Positions 25,235-33,444 of a DNA stretch of 64,000 bases are shown here, piece after piece. Source of the stretch: Pseudomonas sp. A34-9. Lineage in GTDB: Bacteria > Pseudomonadota > Gammaproteobacteria > Pseudomonadales > Pseudomonadaceae. The notes under the pieces were generated by a model. It ran no database searches. It was not told the origin of the DNA and worked only from the letters and a program-made list of their open reading frames with translations. How positions within the stretch are numbered: the stretch's first letter is position 1; each line of letters begins with the position of its first letter. The translations under genes and the position numbers were made by a program. The DNA is taken from positions 1,514,501 through 1,578,500 of the forward strand of contig NZ_CP119967.1 of NCBI RefSeq assembly GCF_029543085.1. The letters are read 5' to 3'.

Positions 25235-25248
25235 CAGAGGAAAGCGAA

Positions 25249-25953
25249 ATGTCTGACAAGCCTGGTTACCGTCGTCCGCAGGAAGGCACTCAGCCTGAGT
25301 ACCTGCACCCGACGTATCAATCCACCAACCTGCGCTCGCCGTCGAAGCCATTGGTGTTTCTGCCGCACTCGCTGTCGGAAATTACCGGACCGACCATTGG
25401 CGCTGAACGCGTGGGCGACACCGATAACGATCTGACCGCCCAGCACGAAGGCGAGCCGCACGGCGAGCGCATCATCATTCACGGCCGTGTGCTCGACGAA
25501 AACGGTCTGCCGGTGCCGGGCATTCTGGTGGAGATCTGGCAGGCCAACGCCGCCGGCCGCTACAACCACAAGCGCGACCTGCACGACGCGCCGCTGGACC
25601 CGAACTTCTCCGGCACCGGCCGCACCGTGACCGACGCCGACGGCTGGTATCAGTTCCAGACCATCAAACCCGGCGCGTATCCGTGGGGCAACCACCACAA
25701 TGCCTGGCGCCCGGCGCACATCCATTTTTCGCTGTTCGGGCCGAGCATCCTTACCCGTTTGGTCACGCAAATGTATTTCCCGGGCGATCCGCTGCTGGCG
25801 TATGACCCGATCTACAACTGCGTGCCGGACACCTCGGCCAAGGAACGCCTGATCGCCCGTTTCGATCTGGAAAAAACCATTCCGTCCTACGCCCTCGGTT
25901 ACCGCTGGGACATCGTGCTGCGCGGGCGTGAAGCCACGCCGATGGAGAAATAA
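25249..25953 (+). CDS. pcaH: Protocatechuate 3,4-dioxygenase beta subunit
   Basis: 234 residues. The iron-binding residues are visible: Tyr in AAGRYNHKRD, then Tyr and two His in YPWGNHHNAWRPAHIHFSLFG, which supply the Tyr/Tyr/His/His non-haem Fe(III) site. HGEPHGERIIIHGRVLDENGLPVPG is the family N-terminal core. With PcaG it performs intradiol cleavage of protocatechuate to 3-carboxy-cis,cis-muconate. A strong AGAGG ribosome-binding site is present. Confidence 0.96.
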   Translation: MSDKPGYRRPQEGTQPEYLHPTYQSTNLRSPSKPLVFLPHSLSEITGPTIGAERVGDTDNDLTAQHEGEPHGERIIIHGRVLDENGLPVPGILVEIWQANAAGRYNHKRDLHDAPLDPNFSGTGRTVTDADGWYQFQTIKPGAYPWGNHHNAWRPAHIHFSLFGPSILTRLVTQMYFPGDPLLAYDPIYNCVPDTSAKERLIARFDLEKTIPSYALGYRWDIVLRGREATPMEK

Positions 25954-25954
25954 G

Positions 25955-26521
25955 ATGACGCTGACTGCGACCACGTCCCACACCGTCGGGCCGTATTACC
26001 ACATCGGCCTGACCTGGCTGAACCGCGAAGACCTCGCCAATGAGCAAACCCTTGGCGAGCGCGTGGCGATCACCGGGCAGGTGGTGGATGGCAACGGCGA
26101 TGTCGTCAACGACGCCATGCTCGAAGTCTGGCAGGCCAACGCCGCCGGCAAATACGACCACCCGGAAGACGAGCAGGCCAAACCGCTCGACCCGAACTTT
26201 GAAGGCTTCGGCCGCGTGCCGGTGGATGCTGAAGGGCGGTTTCGGTTTACCACGATCAAACCGGGTACGGTTGAGGGCCTGAAAGGCTCGACCCAGGCGC
26301 CGCATCTGGTGGTGTTGGTGTTTGCCCGTGGCTTGGTCAAGCACTTGCTGACGCGGATTTACTTTGAAGGCGAGCCGGCGAATGTTGATGATCCGTTGCT
26401 GGAGTGTGTGCCGGCAGAGCGTCGCAGCACGTTGCTGGCCAAGCAGGACGCCTCCGGTGTTTACCAGTGGAATGTGATTCTGCAGGGCACTGATGCCGAG
26501 ACCGTGTTCTTCGATTATTAA
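25955..26521 (+). CDS. pcaG: Protocatechuate 3,4-dioxygenase alpha subunit
   Basis: 188 residues from the ATG at 25955, one base after the pcaH stop. It is homologous in layout to PcaH (WQANAAGKYDHPEDE, LDPNFEGFGRVPVDAEG, APHLVVLVFARGLVKHLLTRIYFEGE) but lacks the iron ligands, as expected for the alpha subunit. HTVGPYYHIGLTW is the start of the family core. It forms the alpha-beta protomer with PcaH. Its last codons are followed by a REP doublet. Confidence 0.95.
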   Translation: MTLTATTSHTVGPYYHIGLTWLNREDLANEQTLGERVAITGQVVDGNGDVVNDAMLEVWQANAAGKYDHPEDEQAKPLDPNFEGFGRVPVDAEGRFRFTTIKPGTVEGLKGSTQAPHLVVLVFARGLVKHLLTRIYFEGEPANVDDPLLECVPAERRSTLLAKQDASGVYQWNVILQGTDAETVFFDY

Positions 26522-26536
26522 AGAGCACCACCAATC

Positions 26537-26633
26537 CCCTGTGGGAGCGAGCCTGCTCGCGAAGAGGGAGTGTCAGACGACATTTATGTTGGCTGACCCA
26601 CCGCATTCGCGAGCAGGCTCGCTCCCACAGGGG
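26537..26633. repeat. REP doublet, GTGGGAGCGAGCCTGCTCGC family
   Basis: Two inverted cores ending CCCCTGTGGG and CCCACAGGGG with about 45 bp between them, in the gap between pcaG and pcaT. Confidence 0.92.
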
Positions 26634-26710
26634 AGAACTGTGTTGCAGATGGAACTGTGGAACGGGACTGTTGCAAAGTATGTCTAGACTCTCACTGTCC
26701 CTATCGAGTG

Positions 26711-26718
26711 AAAAACAA
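26711..26718 (+). promoter_or_regulatory. Crc/Hfq CA motif at the pcaT start
   Basis: AAAAACAA matches AANAANAA and its last A is the first base of the pcaT ATG. Confidence 0.6.
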
Positions 26719-28013
26719 TGACAACCACCACCTCCCATTACACCGGTGAAGAGCGCAGCAAGCGCATCTTTGCCATTGTCGGCGCCTCGTCCGGCAACCT
26801 CGTCGAATGGTTCGACTTCTACGTCTACGCCTTTTGCGCGATCTATTTTGCCCCGGCGTTTTTTCCTTCCGACAACCCGACGGTGCAACTGGTCAACACC
26901 GCTGGCGTGTTCGCTGCCGGTTTCCTGATGCGCCCGATTGGTGGCTGGATTTTTGGCCGGGTCGCCGACAAGCACGGGCGCAAGAACTCGATGCTCATCT
27001 CGATTCTGATGATGTGCTTCGGCTCGTTGCTGATCGCCTGCTTGCCAACCTATAAGGACATCGGCGTCTGGGCACCGATCCTGCTGTTGTTCGCACGCTT
27101 GCTGCAAGGCCTGTCGGTCGGTGGCGAGTACGGCACCACCGCGACCTACATGAGCGAAGTCGCCCTCAAGGGCCAGCGCGGATTTTTCGCCTCGTTCCAG
27201 TACGTGACGTTGATTGGCGGCCAACTGCTGGCCGTGTCGCTGGTGGTCGTGCTGCAGCAATTTCTCACTGAAGACGATCTGCGCGCCTACGGCTGGCGGA
27301 TTCCGTTTGTGGTCGGTGCGGTGGCGGCGTTGATTTCGCTGTTCCTGCGTCGTTCGCTGAAAGAAACCACCAACGAGGAAACCCGCGCGCACAAAGACGC
27401 CGGCAGCATCGCCGCGCTGTTCCGCGACCACAAAGCCGCGTTCATCACCGTGCTCGGGTACACCGCCGGTGGTTCGCTGATTTTCTACACCTTCACCACC
27501 TACATGCAGAAGTATCTGGTGAACACCGCCGGCATGCACGCCAAGACCGCCAGCTACATCATGACCGGCGCGCTGTTCCTTTATATGTGCATGCAGCCGC
27601 TGTTCGGCATGCTCGCCGACAAGATTGGCCGCCGTAATTCAATGCTCTGGTTCGGCGCGCTCGGTACGCTGTTCACCGTGCCAATTCTGTTGAGCCTGAA
27701 AAGCGTCAGCAGCCCGTTCCTCGCGTTTGTGCTGATCACCGTGGCACTGGCGATCGTCAGTTTTTACACCTCGATCAGTGGCCTGGTAAAAGCCGAAATG
27801 TTCCCGCCGGAAGTTCGCGCCCTCGGCGTCGGCCTGGCTTACGCGGTGGCGAATGCGATCTTCGGCGGTTCGGCGGAATTCGTCGCCCTGAGCCTGAAGA
27901 ACATCGGTATGGAAAACGCCTTCTACTGGTACGTGACGGTGATGATGGCGATCGCGTTCCTGTTCAGCCTGCGCCTGCCGAAACAGGCGGCGTATTTGCA
28001 CCACGATCTCTAA
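26718..28013 (+). CDS. pcaT: MFS dicarboxylate (3-oxoadipate) transporter PcaT
   Basis: 431 residues, 12 membrane helices, of the KgtP/ShiA metabolite:H+ symporter branch. Signatures are [24 protein letters not shown] at the N-terminus, [14 protein letters not shown] between helices 2 and 3, and [21 protein letters not shown] in helix 4. In Pseudomonas putida the gene at this position transports beta-ketoadipate. It leads a second transcription segment of the pca cluster with pcaB, pcaD and pcaC. Confidence 0.9.
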   Translation: MTTTTSHYTGEERSKRIFAIVGASSGNLVEWFDFYVYAFCAIYFAPAFFPSDNPTVQLVNTAGVFAAGFLMRPIGGWIFGRVADKHGRKNSMLISILMMCFGSLLIACLPTYKDIGVWAPILLLFARLLQGLSVGGEYGTTATYMSEVALKGQRGFFASFQYVTLIGGQLLAVSLVVVLQQFLTEDDLRAYGWRIPFVVGAVAALISLFLRRSLKETTNEETRAHKDAGSIAALFRDHKAAFITVLGYTAGGSLIFYTFTTYMQKYLVNTAGMHAKTASYIMTGALFLYMCMQPLFGMLADKIGRRNSMLWFGALGTLFTVPILLSLKSVSSPFLAFVLITVALAIVSFYTSISGLVKAEMFPPEVRALGVGLAYAVANAIFGGSAEFVALSLKNIGMENAFYWYVTVMMAIAFLFSLRLPKQAAYLHHDL

Positions 28014-28021
28014 CCCCAAGC

Positions 28022-28044
28022 GCGCGGGCCTTGATGGCCCGCGC
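28022..28044. other. Intercistronic hairpin between pcaT and pcaB
   Basis: Perfect 9-bp stem GCGCGGGCC / GGCCCGCGC with a 5-base loop, 9 bp after the pcaT stop and 16 bp before the pcaB ATG. There is no T-tract; it may stabilise upstream mRNA or set the pcaT:pcaBDC ratio. Confidence 0.5.
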
Positions 28045-28059
28045 CGGCAAGGACTGTTT

Positions 28060-29424
28060 ATGACTCAGCGACCGGGCAATCAATTGTTCGATGCCTATTT
28101 CACTGCCGGCGATATGCGCGAAGTGTTCTGTGATCAGGGCCGCGTGCAGGCCATGCTCGACTTCGAAGCGGCGCTGGCCCGGGCCGAGGCGCGGGTTGGA
28201 TTGATTCCGGCGTCTGCCGTGGCACCGATTGCGGCGGCGTGCGATGCCGGACTGTATGACTTCGCGGCGCTGGGCGAGGCGATTGCCACGGCCGGCAATT
28301 CGGCGATTCCGCTGGTCAAGGCGTTGGGCAAGCAGATTGCTGCCAACGATGCCGAAGCCGAGCGTTATGTGCATTTGGGGGCGACCAGTCAGGACGTGAT
28401 GGATTCCGGGCTGGTGCTGCAATTGCGTCAGGCGCTGGAACTGATTGAAAGCGATCTGGCACACCTGGCCGATTCCCTCTCCATCCAGGCGCAACGTCAT
28501 GCAGCGACGCCGCTGGCCGGACGCACCTGGCTGCAACACGCGACGCCGGTCACCCTCGGCATGAAAATCGCCGGATGGCTGGGCGCTGTGACGCGCAGCC
28601 GTCAACGCTTGCGCGAACTCAAGCCGCGTCTGCTGGTGCTGCAATTTGGCGGTGCGTCCGGGACGCTCGCAGCCTTGGGCGAACAAGCCTTGCCGATCGC
28701 CGAAGCCCTCGCCGAAGAGCTGCAACTGACCTTGCCCGAACAGCCGTGGCACACCCAGCGTGATCGCGTGGTCGAGTTCGGCGCGGTGCTCGGTCTGATC
28801 GCCGGCAGCCTCGGCAAATTCGGCCGCGACATCAGCCTGTTGATGCAGACCGAAGCGGCCGAGGTGTTCGAGCCGTCGGCGCCGGGCAAGGGCGGTTCGT
28901 CGACCATGCCGCACAAGCGCAATCCGGTTGGCGCGGCGGTATTGATTGGCGCGGCGACGCGGGTGCCGGGGCTGGTCTCGACACTGTTCAGCGCGATGCC
29001 GCAAGAGCATGAACGCAGCCTCGGTTTGTGGCATGCCGAATGGGAAACCTTGCCGGAGATTTGCTGCCTGGTTTCCGGTTCGTTGCAACAGGCACGCTTA
29101 CTGGCCGACGGCTTGCAAGTCGATGCCGAGCGCATGGCGCGCAACCTCGAACTGACCCAAGGGCTGGTGCTGGCCGAAGCGGTGAGCATCGTTCTTGCGC
29201 AACGGGTTGGCCGTGACAGCGCGCATCATCTGCTTGAGCAATGCTGCAAACGCGCGGTGGCCGAGCAGCGCCATTTGCGCGCCGTGCTCGGTGACGAACC
29301 CAAGGTCACCGCCGAGTTGAGCAGCGCTGAACTCGATCATCTTTTGAACCCCGCCCATTACCTCGGTCAGGCGCAAGTCTGGGTCGAGCGCGCGGTGGCC
29401 GAACACAACGCATTGTCTGTCTGA
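28060..29424 (+). CDS. pcaB: 3-carboxy-cis,cis-muconate cycloisomerase
   Basis: 454 residues of the fumarase/aspartase superfamily. The signature loop GKGGSSTMPHKRNPVGAAVL is at about 285-305, and HLGATSQDVMDSGLVLQLR is the N-terminal conserved region. The enzyme forms gamma-carboxymuconolactone from the PcaHG product. AAGGA lies before the ATG. The stop is 12 bp before the GTG of pcaD. Confidence 0.95.
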   Translation: MTQRPGNQLFDAYFTAGDMREVFCDQGRVQAMLDFEAALARAEARVGLIPASAVAPIAAACDAGLYDFAALGEAIATAGNSAIPLVKALGKQIAANDAEAERYVHLGATSQDVMDSGLVLQLRQALELIESDLAHLADSLSIQAQRHAATPLAGRTWLQHATPVTLGMKIAGWLGAVTRSRQRLRELKPRLLVLQFGGASGTLAALGEQALPIAEALAEELQLTLPEQPWHTQRDRVVEFGAVLGLIAGSLGKFGRDISLLMQTEAAEVFEPSAPGKGGSSTMPHKRNPVGAAVLIGAATRVPGLVSTLFSAMPQEHERSLGLWHAEWETLPEICCLVSGSLQQARLLADGLQVDAERMARNLELTQGLVLAEAVSIVLAQRVGRDSAHHLLEQCCKRAVAEQRHLRAVLGDEPKVTAELSSAELDHLLNPAHYLGQAQVWVERAVAEHNALSV

Positions 29425-29436
29425 AAGGAGAGGGCT

Positions 29437-30225
29437 GTGGCTTTCGTTCAACTCGCCGATGGCGAACTGCACTATGAAATAGAGGGCCCGGTCGATGCGC
29501 CGGTGCTGGTACTGTCCAACTCGCTGGGCACTGACCTGCACATGTGGGACGCACAGATGCCGGCGTTTACCGAGCACTTTCGCGTGCTGCGTTTCGACAC
29601 CCGTGGCCATGGCCAATCGCTGGTAACGCCGGGGCCTTACAGCATCGAGCAACTGGGTTATGACGTGCTTGGTTTGCTGGATGCATTGCACATTGAGCGC
29701 GCGCATTTCTGCGGGTTGTCGATGGGGGGCTTGATCGGTCAGTGGCTGGGCATCAATGCAGGTCATCGTCTGGACAAGCTGATCGTGTGCAACACCGCGG
29801 CAAAAATCGGCGATCCGTCGGTGTGGAATCCACGTATCGAAACCGTGTTGCGTGACGGCGCGGCGGCGATGGTTGCCCTGCGTGATGCATCGATTGCCCG
29901 CTGGTTTACCCCGGACTTCTCGGCAGCACACCCGGCGGCGGCCAAGCAGATTACTGACATGCTCGCGGCCACGTCGCCTGAAGGTTACGCGGCCAACTGC
30001 GCGGCGGTGCGTGATGCCGATTTCCGTGAGCAACTGGCGTCGATCAATGTGCCGTTGCTGGTGATCGCCGGCACTGAAGATGCGGTGACGCCGCCGTCCG
30101 GTGGGCATTTCATACAGGAACACGTGCGCGGTGCCCAGTACGCCGAGTTCTATGCGGCGCACCTGTCCAATGTGCAGGCTGGCGCGGATTTCAGTGATCG
30201 TGTTCTGGCGTTTCTGAACGCCTGA
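29437..30225 (+). CDS. pcaD: 3-oxoadipate enol-lactonase
   Basis: 262 residues, alpha/beta-hydrolase fold. The nucleophile Ser is in CGLSMGGLIGQWLG and the C-terminal His in AAHLSNVQAG. The N-terminus (LHYEIEGPVDAPVLVLSNSLGTDLHMWD) has the oxyanion-hole loop. It hydrolyses 3-oxoadipate enol-lactone to 3-oxoadipate. The start is a GTG preceded by AAGGAGAGG, a strong site that compensates for the weak codon. Confidence 0.96.
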   Translation: MAFVQLADGELHYEIEGPVDAPVLVLSNSLGTDLHMWDAQMPAFTEHFRVLRFDTRGHGQSLVTPGPYSIEQLGYDVLGLLDALHIERAHFCGLSMGGLIGQWLGINAGHRLDKLIVCNTAAKIGDPSVWNPRIETVLRDGAAAMVALRDASIARWFTPDFSAAHPAAAKQITDMLAATSPEGYAANCAAVRDADFREQLASINVPLLVIAGTEDAVTPPSGGHFIQEHVRGAQYAEFYAAHLSNVQAGADFSDRVLAFLNA

Positions 30226-30238
30226 TAAGGGGATTTTC

Positions 30239-30631
30239 GTGGACGAGAAACAACGTTACGACGACGGCATGCAAGTGCGCCGCGCGGTGCTCGGTGATGC
30301 GCATGTCGATCGCAGCCTGACCACGCTGACCGAGTTCAACTCGGAGTTTCAGGAGATGATCACCCGGCATGCCTGGGGCGATATCTGGACGCGTCCGGGC
30401 TTGCCTCGGCACACGCGCAGTTTGATCACCATCGCCATGCTGATTGGCATGAACCGTGAGGGTGAGCTGAAACTGCACCTGCGCGCGGCGGCCAATAACG
30501 GCGTGAGCCGGGGCGAGATCAAGGAAGTGATCATGCAGAGCGCGATTTATTGCGGGATCCCGGCGGCGAATGCTACGTTTCATCTGGCCGAATCGGTGTG
30601 GGATGAGCTTGGGGTTGAATCCCGAGAATAG
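30239..30631 (+). CDS. pcaC: 4-carboxymuconolactone decarboxylase
   Basis: 130 residues, the usual length. MQVRRAVLGDAHVDRSLTTL and the carboxymuconolactone-decarboxylase core SLITIAMLIGMNREGELKLHLRAA are clear; the helix with the conserved Cys/Glu region follows (EIKEVIMQSAIYCGIPAAN). It produces 3-oxoadipate enol-lactone for PcaD. It starts at GTG, 13 bp after the pcaD stop. It is a free-standing enzyme, not the PcaL fusion found in some bacteria. Confidence 0.95.
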   Translation: MDEKQRYDDGMQVRRAVLGDAHVDRSLTTLTEFNSEFQEMITRHAWGDIWTRPGLPRHTRSLITIAMLIGMNREGELKLHLRAAANNGVSRGEIKEVIMQSAIYCGIPAANATFHLAESVWDELGVESRE

Positions 30632-30652
30632 TCGTTGGCCGGGCTGACGCCA

Positions 30653-30715
30653 TCGCGAGCAGGCTCACTCCTACATTTGGAATGCGTTCCCCTGTAGGAG
30701 TGAGCCTGCTCGCGA
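30653..30715. repeat. REP doublet, GTAGGAGTGAGCCTGCTCGC variant
   Basis: A variant with GTAGGAGTGAGCC instead of GTGGGAGCGAGCC, shared with the copy at 46323-46403. It separates the convergent pcaC and methyltransferase genes. Confidence 0.9.
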
Positions 30716-30736
30716 TAGCGGTAGCGGCCGTACCAA

Positions 30737-31540
30737 TCACACCGTGGCGACAATAAATATCCGCTTGAACGCAAACAACGTATGCCCATCCCCCTCTTGC
30801 GGATAATGCTCATGCACCCGCATCAGGTAGTGATAGATAAACCGCGTCTGTTCCTCTGAACTCAGTGCCTGCATCACCGGCCGCAGCGCCGAGACCTTCA
30901 CCCAGTCATACACTGGCGACTTGCCGTCAACCACCTGCAACTGCTCGGTCTCCCAGATATCCAGCGCCGAGGTCATCGGCGCGAGCAACCGGTAGTAATC
31001 CTCCAGTGACAACAACGGCCGCGCTGCCATGCGCTGGCGCAGTTCAGGTGTGCCCATTGGCGTGCCGCCGGGGCCGCCGTCTTCGAGGGTGTCGAGCATC
31101 AGCCGATACCACAGCGCATCCCGCCAGTCCGGCATGTGCGCCGCCAGACAACCACCGGGATTGAGATAGCCCAGCAGCTGCGGCAGCAACGTTTCATGGC
31201 CTTCGATAAAGTGCAGCACGGCGGCCGCGAGCAGCAGGTCCGCCGGCTGCTCCGGTTGCCAATCGAGTAGATCGCAGTGTTTCCACGAGGCCCTGAACGG
31301 CAGGCAGCGCGCTTCAGTGAGCATTTTCGCGGAGCTGTCGACGCCCTGCAACTGCGCGCGCGGCCAGCGTTTGGCCAACAACTGCGTGGCAATGCCGGTG
31401 CCGCAGCCGAGGTCGTAAATGCGTTGCGGGTTTTGCAGTTCGACGCGGTCGAGCAGTTCATTGACCGGTCGTTGCCTGAGACGAAAGAACTGCTGGTACG
31501 CCTTGGCGTCCCAGTCGGGTGTTGCGAGACGAGGGATCAT
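30737..31540 (-). CDS. Trans-aconitate 2-methyltransferase-like SAM methyltransferase
   Basis: 267 residues from the ATG at 31540, preceded by AGAGGA. SAM-binding motif I is IYDLGCGTGIATQLLAKRWP, with the acidic residue in QGVDSSAKML. WDAKAYQQFFRLRQRPVNELL and the C-terminal YPQEGDGHTLFAFKRIFIVA resemble E. coli Tam along its length. Tam methylates trans-aconitate, an inhibitor formed from cis-aconitate. The position between pcaC and the porin is probably historical; a role in the pca pathway (for example detoxifying carboxymuconate-like by-products) would be speculation. Confidence 0.78.
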   Translation of the reverse strand: MIPRLATPDWDAKAYQQFFRLRQRPVNELLDRVELQNPQRIYDLGCGTGIATQLLAKRWPRAQLQGVDSSAKMLTEARCLPFRASWKHCDLLDWQPEQPADLLLAAAVLHFIEGHETLLPQLLGYLNPGGCLAAHMPDWRDALWYRLMLDTLEDGGPGGTPMGTPELRQRMAARPLLSLEDYYRLLAPMTSALDIWETEQLQVVDGKSPVYDWVKVSALRPVMQALSSEEQTRFIYHYLMRVHEHYPQEGDGHTLFAFKRIFIVATV

Positions 31541-31716
31541 TGAGGTGGTCCTCTGGTGATCGTTGGTGTCTTCCGATGACAACCTGGCTCCCAGCTTGAG
31601 GACCGACTACGACGACGGAAGCGGAAAGGTGTAGCACCTGAGTCCTTCAGGTTTGGTTACTTTACCTGCCGGCCGGCAAAGTGCCACTTGTCCTGACGGA
31701 TGGCGAGAATTCCAAT

Positions 31717-31792
31717 GTAGGAGCTGCCGCAGGCTGCGATCTGTTGATCTTAAAAACAAGATCAAGAGATCGCAGCCTGCGGCAGCTCCTAC
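31717..31792. repeat. REP doublet, GTAGGAGCTGCCGCAGGCTG variant
   Basis: Both arms carry the CGCAGGC variant rather than CGAAGGC. It lies just before the end of the OprD-family porin gene. Confidence 0.92.
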
Positions 31793-31808
31793 AGGGTTCG
31801 GTCGGTGT

Positions 31809-33068
31809 TTAGAGGAGGCTGATCGGGTAGCTGACGATCAAGCGGTTCTCATCGAACTCGTTATTGCTGAAATCCCGGCGCATGGTCGAGTTGCGCCATC
31901 TGACGTTCAGATCCTTCAGCGCGCCGCTCTGCACGGTGTAGCCCAGTTCCGATTCGCGGCCCCATTCCTTGCCGTCGGTGATGGTGCCGGTGTGCACGTT
32001 GTCGCCGCTGATGTAGCGGTTCATCAACGTCAGGCCGGGCACGCCCATGGCAGCGAAGTTGTAGTCGTGGCGCAGTTGCCAGGAGCGTTCCTGCGCATTG
32101 TCGTAACTGGCGTTGTAACTGTCGTTGGCCAGGGTGCCGCCGCTGGTGCCGTTGACGCGCATCCAGGCGCTGTCGCCGGTGAGTTTCTGCAGGCCGACGT
32201 AGAAGGTGTTGCCGCCGTATTTCGCCGAGAACATGCCCGACCAGGTCTTGTTGTCGAGGTCGCCCGCGCGAGCGCTGCCGTCGTCCTTGCCGTAGAAAAA
32301 GCCGAGGTTGGCGCCCAGCGTCCAGTCGCCGAGCGGCTGGCTGTGGATCAGATTGACGTATTGCTGGCTGTAGATGTCCTTGAGTTCGGCGTTCCACAGG
32401 GCAATCTGTGTGCGTTTTTCGTTGAAAACGTATTCACCGCCCTGGAAGTTGAAGCGATCAGAGGTGAACGCCGCTTTGCCGGTCATCGACATGTCGCTCA
32501 TGCTGCTGTCGTCGCGCGGGCTGTTGGCGCGGAACTGGCCGCCGTAGAGGGTCAGACCGTCGATTTCCTTCGAGGTGATCTGGCCGCCGCGGAAGGTTTG
32601 CGGCAGTGAGCGGCCGTCGTCCGAACGCAGGATCGGCAGCACAGGCATCCACTCGCCGACTTTCACTTCGGTCTGCGAAAGTTTGGCTTTGAAGGCGACG
32701 TTGGTCCGGCCGAAGTTGTCGGCCGGGCGACCGTCGTGATCCAGCGGCAACAACTGCGTGCCCCCCGTGCCTTTGCCGCCATCGAGCTTCACCGAATACA
32801 GGCCGAGCACGTCCAGGCCGAAACCGACGGTGCCCTGGGTGAAGCCGGATTTGGCGTCGAGGATGAAGTTCTGCGTCCACTCTTCAGCCTTGCCCTGAGC
32901 CTTGGTCGGGTTGGTGAAGTTGCGGTTGATGTAGAAGTTGCGCAGGTTCAGGTTGACCTTGGCCCCTTCGATAAAACCGGCCTCTTCAGCCACAGCGGGC
33001 AGGGCTGCGCCGGCCAGGGCCAGGGCGATCAGACCGGGAAATGCGTAGGGCGCAGGGGAGGTTGTCAT
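31809..33068 (-). CDS. OprD-family outer-membrane porin
   Basis: 419 residues from the ATG at 33068. The signal peptide MTTSPAPYAFPGLIALALAG ends near AVAEEAGFIEG, and the mature start AKVNLNLRNFYINRNF plus the final strand ENRLIVSYPISLL (aromatic/aliphatic C-terminus) are typical of the OprD/Occ family, which forms 18-strand channels for small organic acids and amino acids. Position next to the pca genes recalls the BenF/PhaK/OpdK-type aromatic-acid porins; in Pseudomonas putida a BenF-like porin occupies this site. A CA motif before its ribosome-binding site supports a role in carbon uptake. Confidence 0.88.
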   Translation of the reverse strand: MTTSPAPYAFPGLIALALAGAALPAVAEEAGFIEGAKVNLNLRNFYINRNFTNPTKAQGKAEEWTQNFILDAKSGFTQGTVGFGLDVLGLYSVKLDGGKGTGGTQLLPLDHDGRPADNFGRTNVAFKAKLSQTEVKVGEWMPVLPILRSDDGRSLPQTFRGGQITSKEIDGLTLYGGQFRANSPRDDSSMSDMSMTGKAAFTSDRFNFQGGEYVFNEKRTQIALWNAELKDIYSQQYVNLIHSQPLGDWTLGANLGFFYGKDDGSARAGDLDNKTWSGMFSAKYGGNTFYVGLQKLTGDSAWMRVNGTSGGTLANDSYNASYDNAQERSWQLRHDYNFAAMGVPGLTLMNRYISGDNVHTGTITDGKEWGRESELGYTVQSGALKDLNVRWRNSTMRRDFSNNEFDENRLIVSYPISLL

Positions 33069-33083
33069 GGGCTCGGGTCTCTC

Positions 33084-33091
33084 TTGTTTTT
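33084..33091 (-). promoter_or_regulatory. Crc/Hfq CA motif upstream of the porin gene
   Basis: On the minus strand AAAAACAA fits AANAANAA and abuts the GAGAGA ribosome-binding region, 16 bases before the ATG. Confidence 0.55.
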
Positions 33092-33305
33092 TTAAGGCGA
33101 ACGGGGGCGCTGCCACCGGTTTTCGGGGTGCAGACGTGAAAAGTGTTCAGGGGTGAAACGACAGCGATCAGCCGGACGGGACAGGGCGCGGGAGCATGGT
33201 ATCGAACCTGTTGTTATTGGTTTTGTGGATCGAATGGTGCGGGGGGCGGATGTTTTGATTCAATTGGTAAAAGCGGGTTTTGGGCGATTATCGAACAGCA
33301 TTGAA

Positions 33306-33390
33306 GATCAAAAGATCGCAGCCTTCGGCAGCTCCTACAGGGGAACGCATTTCAAAAGTTAGGAGCTGCCGAAGGCTGCGATCTTTTGAT
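33306..33390. repeat. REP doublet, GTAGGAGCTGCCGAAGGCTG family
   Basis: Inverted pair bounded by GATCAAAAGATCGCAGCC and its complement, with about 20 bp between the arms. Confidence 0.92.
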
Positions 33391-33400
33391 TCTCAGACAA

Positions 33401-33425
33401 CAAAAAGCCCACCAATCGGTGGGCT
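33401..33425 (-). terminator. Terminator of the ttgABC operon
   Basis: Stem AGCCCACC / GGTGGGCT with loop AATC; on the minus strand it is followed by TTTTTG. It lies 20 bp past the ttgC stop. Confidence 0.9.
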
Positions 33426-33444
33426 CTTTGTGTTCACCGGATGA

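Larger units (their letters stand above)
33069..33444. other. Gap between porin and efflux operon
   Basis: 376 bp with the porin leader, a CA motif (33084-33091), AT-rich sequence (33200-33300) likely to hold the porin promoter, a REP doublet (33306-33390) and the terminator of the efflux operon (33401-33425). No gene is seen. Confidence 0.6.

Noticed and set aside
23989..25983. A 664-codon minus-strand frame
   Set aside because: Spans pcaJ-pcaF-pcaH antisense and ignores their boundaries; the real genes carry catalytic motifs.
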